Part shown: positions 46,595 through 56,000 of the stretch, piece by piece
How positions within the stretch are numbered: position 1 is the first letter of the stretch
How the letters are laid out: each line of letters begins with the position of its first letter
Assembly (NCBI GenBank): GCA_017649745.1
Contig: JAGCGE010000201.1
Span: 1-57,031 of the forward strand
Source: Clostridiales bacterium
GTDB taxonomy: Bacteria; Bacillota_A; Clostridia; Saccharofermentanales; Saccharofermentanaceae
DNA length: 57,031 nt
Direction of reading: 5' to 3'
Translations under genes and position numbers: made by a program
The notes under the pieces: model-generated
Database searches by the model: none
The model's input: the letters and a program-made list of their open reading frames with translations, nothing else
What the model was told of the DNA's origin: nothing

Positions 46595-48378
46595 AAATTT
46601 GCTTCTACCGCAATAGCAGACTTCGGAACGTTCAGAGCGCCAGAGCAACGTGTCTCAATCAAGTACAGGTACTTGTTGTAGTCGATGTTGAAGTCATCGA
46701 ACATATTAACAGCGCCACCCTTATCAGCACCAACAGCGTAGTCATTAAGGTTAACAATAAGACCCTGCAGATACAGAGTATCATGGGTCTTGCTGTCAAC
46801 ACGAGAGAAGCCGCTCATTACTTCTACCGGAACAATCTCCTTAACACGAAGCTTACGAGCAAGCTGATCCTCGTTCTCATAAATGTAACGACCGGTCGTA
46901 TCTTTGATCAGGAGAGCTTCGGTGATGAAGTCATCGGTCGTATAGAAGGACGGGTTACCGGAACCACGGTAGTTCTTACGAGCACGGATAGCAGCCTCGA
47001 TTGCAGCAACAGCCTTGTCAGATGCAGATGCAGAGTTTGCAACATTGTAAACAGCGTGAATGGTGTAAAGCTCGTCGTCAAGAGCAATAGGACGAATGTT
47101 CTCCGGATTGATCTTGTCCTCAGCAAGAGGCTCACGTCCGTCACCGATAAGGATTGCACGAGCAATTTCCTCATCAAGCATCCAACGCATCTCGGTCTTC
47201 ATCCAAGCAACTACATCGAAATCGGTGATGTCGATAATATCATCACGATCGAGCTTCTGCTTCTTGTAAATGGTCTGCGGAACGGTCGTTCTCTTGAGAA
47301 GCAGGAACACTTCCTCAATCTTCTCGTGGCCCTTCTGGTAACCCTTGGCTCTAGCCTCGTCCTTCGTAATATCAGCATGCATGGACTTAATGCGGCTGAA
47401 CGGAACCTTCTTAACACCGGACATAACCTTGCTTACCCAACCATCAGGTCTCTTGATCCAGCTGGGGGTCTTGTCAATTGTCTTTGCATCCGGGAACAAA
47501 TACTCAATATCGGTAATACCGTGTGCGAGTACGGACTCCTTCAGGGAACCATATCTCTCAGCATCCTTAAAGATTGCCTCGCACTCAGCGTGGCTCAGGT
47601 AGTTATCCTGCTCGTTCGTTACAACGCCATCGTTGTCAAAAGCATTATGCTTCATTTCATCTTCTCCTTCATTATTATCAGAATGTTTTGCTTCGCCTTC
47701 TTCAGCTCCTTCAGCTGATGCCGCGAGTAATGCCATAAACACCGTCTTCTGCTCTTCATTGAGAGTCGCCAAGACATCTGCTACGGTCTTTTCTTTCTTA
47801 GCTTCTTCTGCCATAGGTTTTTCTTCCTCCTGTTTAGATTCACTACCTTCGGCGTGCTGAATTTCCTCTTTGGACTCTTCAGTCGTTTCTTCACGATCTG
47901 TATGTGCAAGGTTCTCAAGACCCTCGCATTCAAACGGAGGATAGATCACAACTTCTTCCTCATCTTTATCGCAGTGCTCCACGATCGTATCGATGTAAGC
48001 GCCTGGATTTGCACCGGCAAGCACAAGGCTTACTTCACGAATATTGCCGTGAATAACATCTGCACCATTCTGTTTCAAATGGTTAGCATAGATGGATAAG
48101 CTTGTAATATCGCCGTGCTGTACACGAATCTTAGCATCCTGTCCTTCAGCGCTTTCATTGAATGAACCATAGGCGTAAACGCCTTCAGGTCTATTCTCAA
48201 GATAAGCTTTACCGACAACCTGATTAAGAGATTCATGATTGTGATTATACACAAGCGGTACATGCCTATTGGTGCAGTCTTTAAATGCATCACGACGAAT
48301 GGTGCGGCCATCAGAACAGCGGATGTCATTACGAGTAGCCCATCCACCAAAGTCGTAATCATTCTTGTTAACTGCCAT
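46588..48378 (-). CDS. HK97-type prohead protease-major capsid fusion
   Basis: 596 aa. Residues 1-135 are an S78 protease: VYNHNHESLNQVVGKAYL (His46/48), ITSLSIYANH (Ser93/95) and REVSLVLAGANPGA. Residues 160-245 are Glu/Lys-rich, scaffold-like. About 260-596 is the HK97-fold capsid (GYQKGHEKIEEVF..., TTDDFITEALLIKDTTGRYIY, a C-terminal P-domain end). Protease and capsid are usually separate genes; the fusion makes them equimolar before self-cleavage. AAGGAGG site. Confidence 0.9.
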   Translation of the reverse strand: MAVNKNDYDFGGWATRNDIRCSDGRTIRRDAFKDCTNRHVPLVYNHNHESLNQVVGKAYLENRPEGVYAYGSFNESAEGQDAKIRVQHGDITSLSIYANHLKQNGADVIHGNIREVSLVLAGANPGAYIDTIVEHCDKDEEEVVIYPPFECEGLENLAHTDREETTEESKEEIQHAEGSESKQEEEKPMAEEAKKEKTVADVLATLNEEQKTVFMALLAASAEGAEEGEAKHSDNNEGEDEMKHNAFDNDGVVTNEQDNYLSHAECEAIFKDAERYGSLKESVLAHGITDIEYLFPDAKTIDKTPSWIKRPDGWVSKVMSGVKKVPFSRIKSMHADITKDEARAKGYQKGHEKIEEVFLLLKRTTVPQTIYKKQKLDRDDIIDITDFDVVAWMKTEMRWMLDEEIARAILIGDGREPLAEDKINPENIRPIALDDELYTIHAVYNVANSASASDKAVAAIEAAIRARKNYRGSGNPSFYTTDDFITEALLIKDTTGRYIYENEDQLARKLRVKEIVPVEVMSGFSRVDSKTHDTLYLQGLIVNLNDYAVGADKGGAVNMFDDFNIDYNKYLYLIETRCSGALNVPKSAIAVEANFQ

Positions 48379-48393
48379 TTTGACTTTTCCTCC

Positions 48394-49095
48394 TTATTTC
48401 TTATTATTAGCAAAAGTGTAGGCCTTCTTACTATCATTTTTAGCAGCTTGTTGGCCTCTTCTAAAGACAAAGGTATAACCTTTATTCTTTCCTCCGCCTT
48501 TCTTACCTTTAAGCATCGAAGCGTCTTTCTTCATATTATCGAGTTCGTCAGCATACTTATTGTTATACTTCTCGCTAATCTCTCCACGCTTCTTTGCAGC
48601 AGCTTCAGAAATGCCTTTAGACACAGCTCCATACTCTTCCATAAGAGCTTTACGATTTTCGTCGTTTGCTTTCTTGAGCTTTTCAATCTCAGCTTTCATA
48701 TGGATCTGTGCATGTTTTCTTTGAGCAGGATTCATTTTCTTAAGACGAACTTTCATAGCTTCTGTTTTACTCTTGAGTTCCTTAGTTGCAGCATCGATTT
48801 TGCCTTTTGTTGTATTCTTGGCTTCTTCACGCTGAGCCTTAATTTCCTCATTATGAGCTTCGCGTTCTGCTTTATGCTCTTCGTCTATTTGCTTTTTTAC
48901 GTAAAGTGCAGCTTTCTTGCCTTTTTCATTTAAGCTAGCTGTAGAAGTTGAACGTCTGTTGCCCTTGAGTTGCTTATGCTCTTCATAGTATTGATGCGCT
49001 TTAACAGGATCATAATACTTACTGGCATACTGTTGATGCTCTAAGTCTGGTGAAACGATTACTTTTCTATCTAAAGAAAATTCATCAAGTCTCAC
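48394..49095 (-). CDS. Putative scaffold-like or minor head protein
   Basis: 233 aa from GTG within the portal gene end (11-base overlap). YYDPVKAHQYYEEHKQLKG and NEKGKKAALYVKKQID resemble a conserved Clostridia phage protein between portal and capsid. Most of the protein (70-200) is a Lys/Glu/Ala-rich helix, as in scaffolds. The Lys-rich end may bind DNA. Confidence 0.6.
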   Translation of the reverse strand: MRLDEFSLDRKVIVSPDLEHQQYASKYYDPVKAHQYYEEHKQLKGNRRSTSTASLNEKGKKAALYVKKQIDEEHKAEREAHNEEIKAQREEAKNTTKGKIDAATKELKSKTEAMKVRLKKMNPAQRKHAQIHMKAEIEKLKKANDENRKALMEEYGAVSKGISEAAAKKRGEISEKYNNKYADELDNMKKDASMLKGKKGGGKNKGYTFVFRRGQQAAKNDSKKAYTFANNKK

Positions 49096-50449
49096 GAGCT
49101 GTGATTATCCTTCCGCCATTAGCATCAGCCTGTTTAAGCATCTCTTCCATTTCAGCAATATCAGCATCTACGGCATCCATATCGTTCATACTCTGTTGCA
49201 GCTCCTCCTCCGTAGGCTCTTCTGGCATCTCTCCTTCCGGTGCCTCTTCCATTGGCGTAGCAATGTTGTTCTTATTTCTAAGATCATCAGCACCAGGCTG
49301 CTCAGAAGGTTTCATACCCATAGCCATACGAATCTCATTAGCGCTCATGATTTCATTACGTGTAAACTTATCGGCAAGTTCAGCAAAATTGCTAACCGGC
49401 AAAAGTTTAAACGCATCACGAACATAGATTACGGATTGACCTTGAGTACGAGCAGTCTTTGAAAGGAACTTTCTTCTAAATTCCTTTGTAATCGAACTAA
49501 GGATAGGCTCTACTGTACGGCAATAGTAATTATTAAACTCCTCTTCTTTAGCCGATCCTTCCATTATTTCTTTTGTCATACCTAACTGGCTATATAGCAT
49601 ACTCGTTAAGAATTCGACTCTAGACATTATCTGGTTTTCAACCGGTCTATTAAGCTGAGTAATTTTCTCTGTGCCATCTGTATAGGCAATACCATACTTA
49701 GAACCTGTGAGCTGCTTCTCAATATCTTTACGTCTCTGCTCTGCTTGCAACTTACGCTGCTCAGTCTTAACAACGTAAGGAAGCTGTATAATCAAGTCTA
49801 ACTTACCAGATGCATTCTGCTCATCAATGACATCCAGCTGGTTAAAGGCTTTGATTAATCTTTGAAATGTGCTATTCGGCTCATTAAATACCGCATAAAA
49901 CGGGTTCTCAATGATTGCCGTTGTTTGTTTTGGAACAATTATCTGCTCCTTAACACCTCTTCGATCGTTGTATACTTCTACCTGTATAGCGTTAGGATAC
50001 CATTGAAGTATACGGCCGGTTCGCATTGTGTAGATCTTAAATATCTCATGAGTTGTTGTGTTAATGTCTGTATCGATAGGCACACAAGCAACATATCCCT
50101 CGTCAAGAAGTGACATTACAATGTCTTGAACGAAAGCTTCCCCTGTCTGGTCAATATTAGCCTCAGTCTTAAAGATTTCATTTAAGTCATCTGGAATATA
50201 GTCAAGAAAGTGGTCGTTGTCATCGACTCTTGCATGACGAATAGGTGTCTGAGAACAGTCTACAGCAATACGATTAAGAACCGCAGTAATTATTGATCGG
50301 TCTCTTCCGTTTGAAAAGTGAGGTCTATCAGGACGATAAGAATAGACTGTTGGCTGTTCAACCTTAAAAGACCAATCTGGGTCATAATCTGTCGGATCCC
50401 GATTTAAGAAGGCATTCCAAGCCGAGGCTATACGACTACGTAGTGACAT
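49085..50449 (-). CDS. Portal protein
   Basis: 454 aa, HK97-type portal. RSIITAVLNRIAVDCSQTPI, SRVEFLTSMLYSQLGMTKEI and LADKFTRNEIMSANEIRMAMGM mark the core. Acidic, Glu/Met-rich C-terminal tail from about 400. It starts inside the end of the previous gene. Forms the dodecameric DNA gate of the capsid. Confidence 0.9.
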   Translation of the reverse strand: MSLRSRIASAWNAFLNRDPTDYDPDWSFKVEQPTVYSYRPDRPHFSNGRDRSIITAVLNRIAVDCSQTPIRHARVDDNDHFLDYIPDDLNEIFKTEANIDQTGEAFVQDIVMSLLDEGYVACVPIDTDINTTTHEIFKIYTMRTGRILQWYPNAIQVEVYNDRRGVKEQIIVPKQTTAIIENPFYAVFNEPNSTFQRLIKAFNQLDVIDEQNASGKLDLIIQLPYVVKTEQRKLQAEQRRKDIEKQLTGSKYGIAYTDGTEKITQLNRPVENQIMSRVEFLTSMLYSQLGMTKEIMEGSAKEEEFNNYYCRTVEPILSSITKEFRRKFLSKTARTQGQSVIYVRDAFKLLPVSNFAELADKFTRNEIMSANEIRMAMGMKPSEQPGADDLRNKNNIATPMEEAPEGEMPEEPTEEELQQSMNDMDAVDADIAEMEEMLKQADANGGRIITARET

Positions 50450-51305
50450 GATCCTCGACCTCCTTAGGAATTCTGTTTACTTTAATCGCAGAATGACGGA
50501 CACCAAATACTACTCTACCGCTGTCCATGCCTTCTTTCATGTTGGCAAATATTCTCTGCATATTATCATAACCAGACTTATAGTTATTAAGAAGATTCTG
50601 CGATGCATTATAACTGTCCTTATAAAGGTTCAAATCTTTTCTTAATCCCATAGCAACTCTGGCGTTGCCCTGTGCTGTATTCTTATACGTCGAAATAAGT
50701 TTCTGAGCAGAAGAATAACTCTCTTTGTACATTTCGAGTTCTTTTACACTATCTTCACCTTTGGCAGCTAGTTGCTGAATCTCGGGCGAACTTACAGGAC
50801 GGTTAGACATTCGTTTAATAATGATCGCCGCCCCCGCTAAAATAGCAGCACCAGCAAGAAGCTTTTTGGTACTAAAACGTGAATCTTTAGACGCCGTTTT
50901 AGCCTCATACTTTGCTTCTTTTGCTGTTATCTGTTTCTGCTTTGTCTCTTCTTCAGCCTCTTTAACTTGGCCATGCTGTTCTGCTTTGATTCGTATGGCA
51001 TCATTCTTAGCTGCAGCACGGTCCATCTTTATCTGAAGTTTTGCTTCTGCCTTGTTGCGCTTAATTTCAAGTTTCGCTTTTTGCTTATCCGCTGCCATTT
51101 TGAGGCGGGCCTTCTCTCTCGGATCGCCAACGCCATAGCGCTCTCGTCCTTCGGGAGTTAACGAACCATCTTTATACTGATACTTCCGATCGCCCCATTT
51201 CATGCCTTTAATGCCCCAATGCTGCAGGTCTTCAACCTTCTTAGCTTCAGCGGTTTTCAAAGCAGAATACGCTTCAAGAGCTTCCCTATAATCTTTAGGA
51301 TTCAC
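50436..51305 (-). CDS. Putative virion protein with HxGIKGMKWG tag (1)
   Basis: 289 aa from GTG, ten bases after GGAGG. Residues 29-58 have LQHWGIKGMKWGDRKYQYKD and a SLTPEGRERY continuation, a tag common in proteins beside Clostridia portal genes. A long Lys/Glu/Ala helix (60-150) follows, then a hydrophobic segment (KLLAGAAILAGAAIIIKRM, ~150-170) and a coiled coil. Function unknown; perhaps an ejected or internal head protein. Confidence 0.65.
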   Translation of the reverse strand: MNPKDYREALEAYSALKTAEAKKVEDLQHWGIKGMKWGDRKYQYKDGSLTPEGRERYGVGDPREKARLKMAADKQKAKLEIKRNKAEAKLQIKMDRAAAKNDAIRIKAEQHGQVKEAEEETKQKQITAKEAKYEAKTASKDSRFSTKKLLAGAAILAGAAIIIKRMSNRPVSSPEIQQLAAKGEDSVKELEMYKESYSSAQKLISTYKNTAQGNARVAMGLRKDLNLYKDSYNASQNLLNNYKSGYDNMQRIFANMKEGMDSGRVVFGVRHSAIKVNRIPKEVEDHVTT

Positions 51306-51326
51306 TTAGCAAGTTCCTCCTTTCTT

Positions 51327-52145
51327 TTATGATTTCATGTTTGCTTCGAGTCTTTCCAGACGATCTTTCTCAGCATACAATTGGTTCCATGAAGCACCTG
51401 CATTCTTCATTGCCCAGAGCCTATCTAAAGAGCCATCACTCAAATGATCTACATGTACTGGATTGTCCATTTTTTCAAGAAATTCCATGTCATGCTTACG
51501 GCCATTAAGATAGAAATCTTTAGACTTAGCAAGCTCTTTCATTCTCTTTTCTAATTCTGGTTGGCTTAACGAAGAAGACACTGAATTAGTTACATGCACC
51601 GGTTTTGCTGCTTGACCTCTTTCTAATGCTTGCTTAGTCAATAAAGCAAAATGCTCACTATTAAGTTCAAGGTCACCATATTGTCTTACTAATTCGTCTA
51701 CTTTTGCCTGCGCTTTCTCTGAATTCTTTCTGTATACGCGTTCTGACAGCTTAGAAACGCCGATACCTAAAAGAGCGCCAACTGCAGCACCGCCGACTCC
51801 GCCAACCAAAGCACCGAAACCTGCAGAGCCAGCTACTTCTCCGGCGCCAAGTCCTATTATAGAACCTGTATACCCACCAAACAAACCGCCACCAACTGCA
51901 GACCAAGGTCTCCTTGTGGCGACGTCATCGGCCGCTGTCTCATAAGCAACTTTAGCATCAGTGTGCCTTTGAAGTTCTCGTCCATAATGTATTCTACCAA
52001 GTTCGGTTAGAGTACCATCAGGATTTTGATACTGGCGTACACCCCATTGTTGGCCTTTAACACCATAATGCTTAAGCTCGTCCTTATGTTCTTCTACATA
52101 AGCACGGTTAGCTTCTAGAGCTATATAGAATTCATCTCTATTCAT
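51327..52145 (-). CDS. Putative virion protein with HxGVKGQQWG tag (2)
   Basis: 272 aa from MNRDEFYIALEANR (GGAG five bases upstream). Tag LKHYGVKGQQWGVRQYQNPD at about 21-40, then a Gly-rich hydrophobic stretch at ~80-130 (GGGLFGGYTGSIIGLGAGEV...), which could insert in membranes, and a helical C-terminus. Similar plan to its neighbours at 50.4 and 53.9 kb. Confidence 0.65.
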   Translation of the reverse strand: MNRDEFYIALEANRAYVEEHKDELKHYGVKGQQWGVRQYQNPDGTLTELGRIHYGRELQRHTDAKVAYETAADDVATRRPWSAVGGGLFGGYTGSIIGLGAGEVAGSAGFGALVGGVGGAAVGALLGIGVSKLSERVYRKNSEKAQAKVDELVRQYGDLELNSEHFALLTKQALERGQAAKPVHVTNSVSSSLSQPELEKRMKELAKSKDFYLNGRKHDMEFLEKMDNPVHVDHLSDGSLDRLWAMKNAGASWNQLYAEKDRLERLEANMKS

Positions 52146-52155
52146 CTCTACTCCT

Positions 52156-53889
52156 TTACTCAAACGCATCTCTATTATTCTTATAGACAACGTATGCATC
52201 AATGAGAGCGGCTACGTTATCGATCTTATCTTCTCGTCTTCTCTTCCAAAGCTTGCGGTTACCGTTTGTATCTTCAATCGTAATCGCATTACCAAAAGTA
52301 AAGGACATGATCTCTTCATCAAACAATAAACAACGCTCTTCCGCTAACTTCTTTAACTCACCAAGCGGAACAGACTCAGTTCTTGAACCCTGTCTAACCT
52401 TCTCAACACCAAAGCCTCCATTCTCTCGGCACCACCGATCAACAAAAGCCTCAGCATTATATGGGTCAAATCCAAAGCATCGAACATCGTATTCGTGCTC
52501 TGCTATGAAGTTGTCAAGATCTTCGTAGACTTCCATCATGTCTAATACGCTGCCATCAAGTACTACAAGAGAGCCTTCATTCATAAAGTTCTCGTACTTT
52601 GCCCTAGCAGCCCTTGGTAACTTCATGTAAGTATAATTGGAGATGTAACTTCTGGCTTTAATACCAAACGTTTTCCCATCAATAGGGAACAAAAAGGTAA
52701 AGGCACAGAAGTCATCTCCTTGCGATAAGTCCGCTCCAAGCGAACAAGCGCACCCTTTGAAAGATCTTCTCTTATGCGGCAATGTTTCCTCATAAGTAAA
52801 GAAGTAAGTATAGCCTTCGGTTGGTATACCAAATCGTTTTGCAAGAATATCATTACGTGCAGCAGGAACTTTCTCTGCTCTCTCCACGTCCAACTGATAA
52901 ACCTCATAGGTTACCGTTATTCCAAGGTTAGGATTAGCCTTAAGCCATAACTCAGGATGCGGAACTTCATCTATACTATCCATCTTGTAGTACCAGATAG
53001 ATACGTTCGGAGCATAGTATTCCTCTTTGAGTATTGACATTAATTCCATTTTGATTGTATCGCCCGACCCTGCTCGAACAGTTCCTTCAGAAGAAGTAGC
53101 AATGATTAAGTAGTCGTCCAGCTTAGACGCTCCTTGCTCAATTGCACCTATAGGGTCTTCTCTGATGTCACAAGAAAGCCATTCATCAAGAGATGCAATC
53201 TTACATCGTAAACCCTGAAGCTTGTCGATTGACATTGGTCGAATCTCAAGCAAGGAATTCGTTAAGAAGTTCTCAATGCCCTTCTTTGTAGCTGCTAACT
53301 TTTGACGTTTGGCTTTATTACCCGTTGTATTCTGTAAGCTACCTTCAGTAAGGAAACTAAACAGAGGACCTCTGGCTCTTGCAATAGCTGTTCTGAAAGG
53401 TGACAGCACCTCTTCCGCTTGCCTCATCGTAGGGGCCGTCGTTATTTGGTGAGTCGTCGTGGTGTCCACAGTGAGAAAGTAACTATGTATACACTCATCA
53501 TACATGGACTTTGCCGCGCCTCGGGCTACAATAAGGAATTGCTTATTAGTTAAGCGTTTCCGTTTCACCTTCTTAACATAACGCTTTAATACGGGGTCAA
53601 AAACATTACGTTCAACGAAGATGTACCAACCAAAAACCTGTTCGCCCCACAGTTTAAAACTGTCGAGCATCTTAAAATCGCTACCATCAGTTAAAGTAAG
53701 TTCTCGCTCACAAAAGCGGATCCAGCCTTCAACCTTAGCTCCATCATAATATACCCCAGGGTTCTCGATGAGTTTGTCGATACGATTCATCTCTAACTCG
53801 ATCTCCCTGCAGATGGGTATCTCACCCCTTAAAACAGCATCTCTAAATAAGCCATAATATTTAGGGGTGGCCGTATTAGATAATGCCAT
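52156..53889 (-). CDS. terL: Terminase large subunit
   Basis: 577 aa, HK97-type. ATPase: LIVARGAAKS at 119-128 (Walker A variant), IASLDEW at 231-237 (Walker B and catalytic Glu236). Nuclease: GADLSQGDD (Asp387), FGFDPYNAE (Asp475) and KIDNVAALIDA (Asp557/564). It drives DNA into the prohead and cuts it. It lies about 8 kb (circular map) from the HNH and cos candidate, with tail-fibre and lysis genes between. Confidence 0.93.
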   Translation of the reverse strand: MALSNTATPKYYGLFRDAVLRGEIPICREIELEMNRIDKLIENPGVYYDGAKVEGWIRFCERELTLTDGSDFKMLDSFKLWGEQVFGWYIFVERNVFDPVLKRYVKKVKRKRLTNKQFLIVARGAAKSMYDECIHSYFLTVDTTTTHQITTAPTMRQAEEVLSPFRTAIARARGPLFSFLTEGSLQNTTGNKAKRQKLAATKKGIENFLTNSLLEIRPMSIDKLQGLRCKIASLDEWLSCDIREDPIGAIEQGASKLDDYLIIATSSEGTVRAGSGDTIKMELMSILKEEYYAPNVSIWYYKMDSIDEVPHPELWLKANPNLGITVTYEVYQLDVERAEKVPAARNDILAKRFGIPTEGYTYFFTYEETLPHKRRSFKGCACSLGADLSQGDDFCAFTFLFPIDGKTFGIKARSYISNYTYMKLPRAARAKYENFMNEGSLVVLDGSVLDMMEVYEDLDNFIAEHEYDVRCFGFDPYNAEAFVDRWCRENGGFGVEKVRQGSRTESVPLGELKKLAEERCLLFDEEIMSFTFGNAITIEDTNGNRKLWKRRREDKIDNVAALIDAYVVYKNNRDAFE

Positions 53890-53910
53890 AATTCATTCAC
53901 CTTAATCTTT

Positions 53911-54672
53911 TTATTCCATTTTCTCTTTGACCGCTTCGGCAATACTATCAATAGCAGAAGCTGTGGCCGCGCCAGTTAAAGTCTGCATATTCTTCCAAGC
54001 ACTAGCACGGTCTTTGAGTTCGCCCTTCAAAGCATTGAACTTATCCTGGTCCATATTAGTGATGTCAGACACATTCTTATTTGCAATGTCACCTAAGAAG
54101 CTCTTAGTCGCTTTGGCTATATCTGCTTCTTTAATCGCTTTATCGTAATTCTCAATGTTCTGAAGCTTTCCTGTTTCATATGACGACTTGAACTTAGCGT
54201 AAACCATTCCAGCCGTTAAAGCCAAACCCGCCGCAGCTAGGATCTTATCTAACTTTTTGCGAGTATCTGTTTTAATTGTAGTTGGATAATATCTTGCATA
54301 CTCAGACTCAAGACGGCCTCTTTCAGCTGCTTCTTTAAGCTCTTCATTAGACATTGTAGAAAGATTCTTTTTTCTTACTCCAACGCCAAGTGTGTCTAAC
54401 TGCTTTGAGATGCTTGACGTACCTTCCTGCGCAGACTTAATAGTTTTAACAACTCTACTATCTCCTCCACGTTCATCCCAAGGAGCATACGTGTTCTTTT
54501 CCATCTGCCTAGCAACAGCCTTTTCGCCACGACTCTCATAGTAATCGTAACGCTTCTTACCCTCTTCAGTAAGAGTACCATCATAGTTACGCCAACGGCG
54601 GATACCCCACTTCATGTCTTTAATGCCAGAATGTTTCAAACAACTTCCATTTTGATCTTTCAACGGGGTCAC
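53911..54672 (-). CDS. Putative virion protein with HSGIKDMKWGIRR tag (3)
   Basis: 253 aa. Tag at about 15-45 (HSGIKDMKWGIRRWRNYDG, then TLTEEGKKRYDYYE), a helical body and one hydrophobic stretch near 146-165 (KILAAAGLALTAGMVYAKF). Same plan as the proteins at 50.4 and 51.3 kb. The tag may target proteins to the prohead or mark cleavage; unproven. Confidence 0.65.
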   Translation of the reverse strand: MTPLKDQNGSCLKHSGIKDMKWGIRRWRNYDGTLTEEGKKRYDYYESRGEKAVARQMEKNTYAPWDERGGDSRVVKTIKSAQEGTSSISKQLDTLGVGVRKKNLSTMSNEELKEAAERGRLESEYARYYPTTIKTDTRKKLDKILAAAGLALTAGMVYAKFKSSYETGKLQNIENYDKAIKEADIAKATKSFLGDIANKNVSDITNMDQDKFNALKGELKDRASAWKNMQTLTGAATASAIDSIAEAVKEKME

Positions 54673-54673
54673 C

Positions 54674-54934
54674 TCACTTTCTTGACGTATTCTGTTTGTA
54701 AATTTCTTCTTTGATCTTATCGATCTCTTTGTTCATCTCCTTGATCTTATCTTCGTCAATGGCAAAGACCTTCTCAAGTACAATGACTCTTTCAATAACC
54801 TTATTGTGCTTCTCTTGCTTAAGTTCGAGCTGCTCAATTCTGTAAATAGTCTTGTTATTAGTAACAAGATTACTTACAACTACCCCGATCAATGATAAAA
54901 CACCCACAACCACACTTGCAATTGCAGCTTCCAT
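54674..54934 (-). CDS. XhlA-like membrane lysis protein
   Basis: 86 aa. One membrane segment at 3-24 (AAIASVVVGVLSLIGVVVSNLV) and a coiled coil at 28-80. This is the layout of XhlA/hemolysin-like partners of holins in Gram-positive phages. It follows the endolysin. GGAGG upstream. Confidence 0.65.
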   Translation of the reverse strand: MEAAIASVVVGVLSLIGVVVSNLVTNNKTIYRIEQLELKQEKHNKVIERVIVLEKVFAIDEDKIKEMNKEIDKIKEEIYKQNTSRK

Positions 54935-54946
54935 AGGCTCCTCCTT

Positions 54947-55783
54947 TCATTGAACTAATTTTAATGAAGAAGTAGCTATCCAAGACCAAACCGGGCGATC
55001 AAGGAGTGCCTCCTCAATACCGTAGTGTGTCTCGATCTGAACAACAGTTGCTACATACTTGCCGTTTGCATACTTGGGGTCAATCGGCTTTCCGCGGTAC
55101 TGCTTATTTGTACCGCCTGATTTGGCTCCGGGATTAATCGTAACCTTACTTCCGACAGTAATAACCGGAACAGGAACTGGCGCTGGGGCAGGAGAAATCT
55201 CAGCCACACCATACGCTTTATTACCTTCAATCTTAGTTATGATCATTGGCATAATGTCGCCAACCTTAACCTGATCTGAGTAATCGATATAAGGGCATTT
55301 ACCTGCCTTCTCCCAAGCGACATCCGTAAGCTTACGGAGAATAAGGCCATTCTCAACTACTTTACCGTTCTTTAAAGAATAGTTCGAGTCGAGAGTATAC
55401 CCGTTACCAATGCAGATTCCGGCGTGCCCTTTCTTCCAAAGACCATAACCAGCCTTTGCTTCAGAAATCGGAACGCAATCTGTAAGTGATGCGCCCCATT
55501 GGGCATCTGTAAAGTCAGGTATAGTTTTACAATACATAGCCGGAGTAATCTTGACGTTGTATCTCCAACCTGAAAGTAAGCCTTTAATCCAACAAATACA
55601 ATCCGTTGCATACGTGCCTATCCACGATGAACTGAGGTGCTGTTTGTTCCAGCTATACTGTTTACAAAGAGCATTAAAGGTGGCCTGATCAATATACTGA
55701 CCATAGCCACCCTTTGCATAGCTCGTATTCAACTTATTGTAGATGTCGATAGCGGCATTAGTGAATTCAATGCTCGTTATCAT
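54947..55783 (-). CDS. Endolysin, NlpC/P60-like with C-terminal wall-binding domain
   Basis: 278 aa. Catalytic pattern ATDCICWIKGLL (Cys62) and KKGHAGICIGNGYTLD (His120) fits NlpC/P60 or CHAP peptidases that cut peptidoglycan peptides. A PAPAPVPVP linker at ~200 leads to an SH3-like or wall-binding domain (VTINPGAKSG...QYRGKPIDPKYANGKYVA). No signal peptide, so export depends on the adjacent holin. ATG overlaps the holin end. Confidence 0.85.
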   Translation of the reverse strand: MITSIEFTNAAIDIYNKLNTSYAKGGYGQYIDQATFNALCKQYSWNKQHLSSSWIGTYATDCICWIKGLLSGWRYNVKITPAMYCKTIPDFTDAQWGASLTDCVPISEAKAGYGLWKKGHAGICIGNGYTLDSNYSLKNGKVVENGLILRKLTDVAWEKAGKCPYIDYSDQVKVGDIMPMIITKIEGNKAYGVAEISPAPAPVPVPVITVGSKVTINPGAKSGGTNKQYRGKPIDPKYANGKYVATVVQIETHYGIEEALLDRPVWSWIATSSLKLVQ

Positions 55784-56000
55784 TATTATCTTCCTCCTTT
55801 ACTTCAGGAAGACCGGCAAGGGCAATGAGTATTGCAATCACAAAACCCATTCCTCCTGCAGAAAGAGCAGCAAGCCAATTTACATCGCCAAGTACAATTG
55901 CACCAGTCCCAATGTAAGCAAGCATTGATTCTGCAAAAGTACGAATGGCTCTAATAACTGCTGCTTTAAGCCATGTCATGAAAAACTTCTTGTCTTTCAT
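55767..56000 (-). CDS. Holin (phage r1t type)
   Basis: 77 aa. Basic start, then IRTFAESMLAYIGTGAIVLGDVNW and AALSAGGMGFVIAILIALAGLPEV: two membrane segments with the LGDVNW and GLPE motifs of the r1t holin family. An acidic/His tail follows. It forms the membrane lesions that release the endolysin encoded next. Confidence 0.85.
   Translation of the reverse strand: MKDKKFFMTWLKAAVIRAIRTFAESMLAYIGTGAIVLGDVNWLAALSAGGMGFVIAILIALAGLPEVKEEDNNDNEH

Noticed and set aside
46408..47718. A 436-codon open frame on the plus strand opposite the capsid gene
   Set aside because: The capsid frame has clear HK97 features and a ribosome site. The opposite frame is open only because of capsid codon use.
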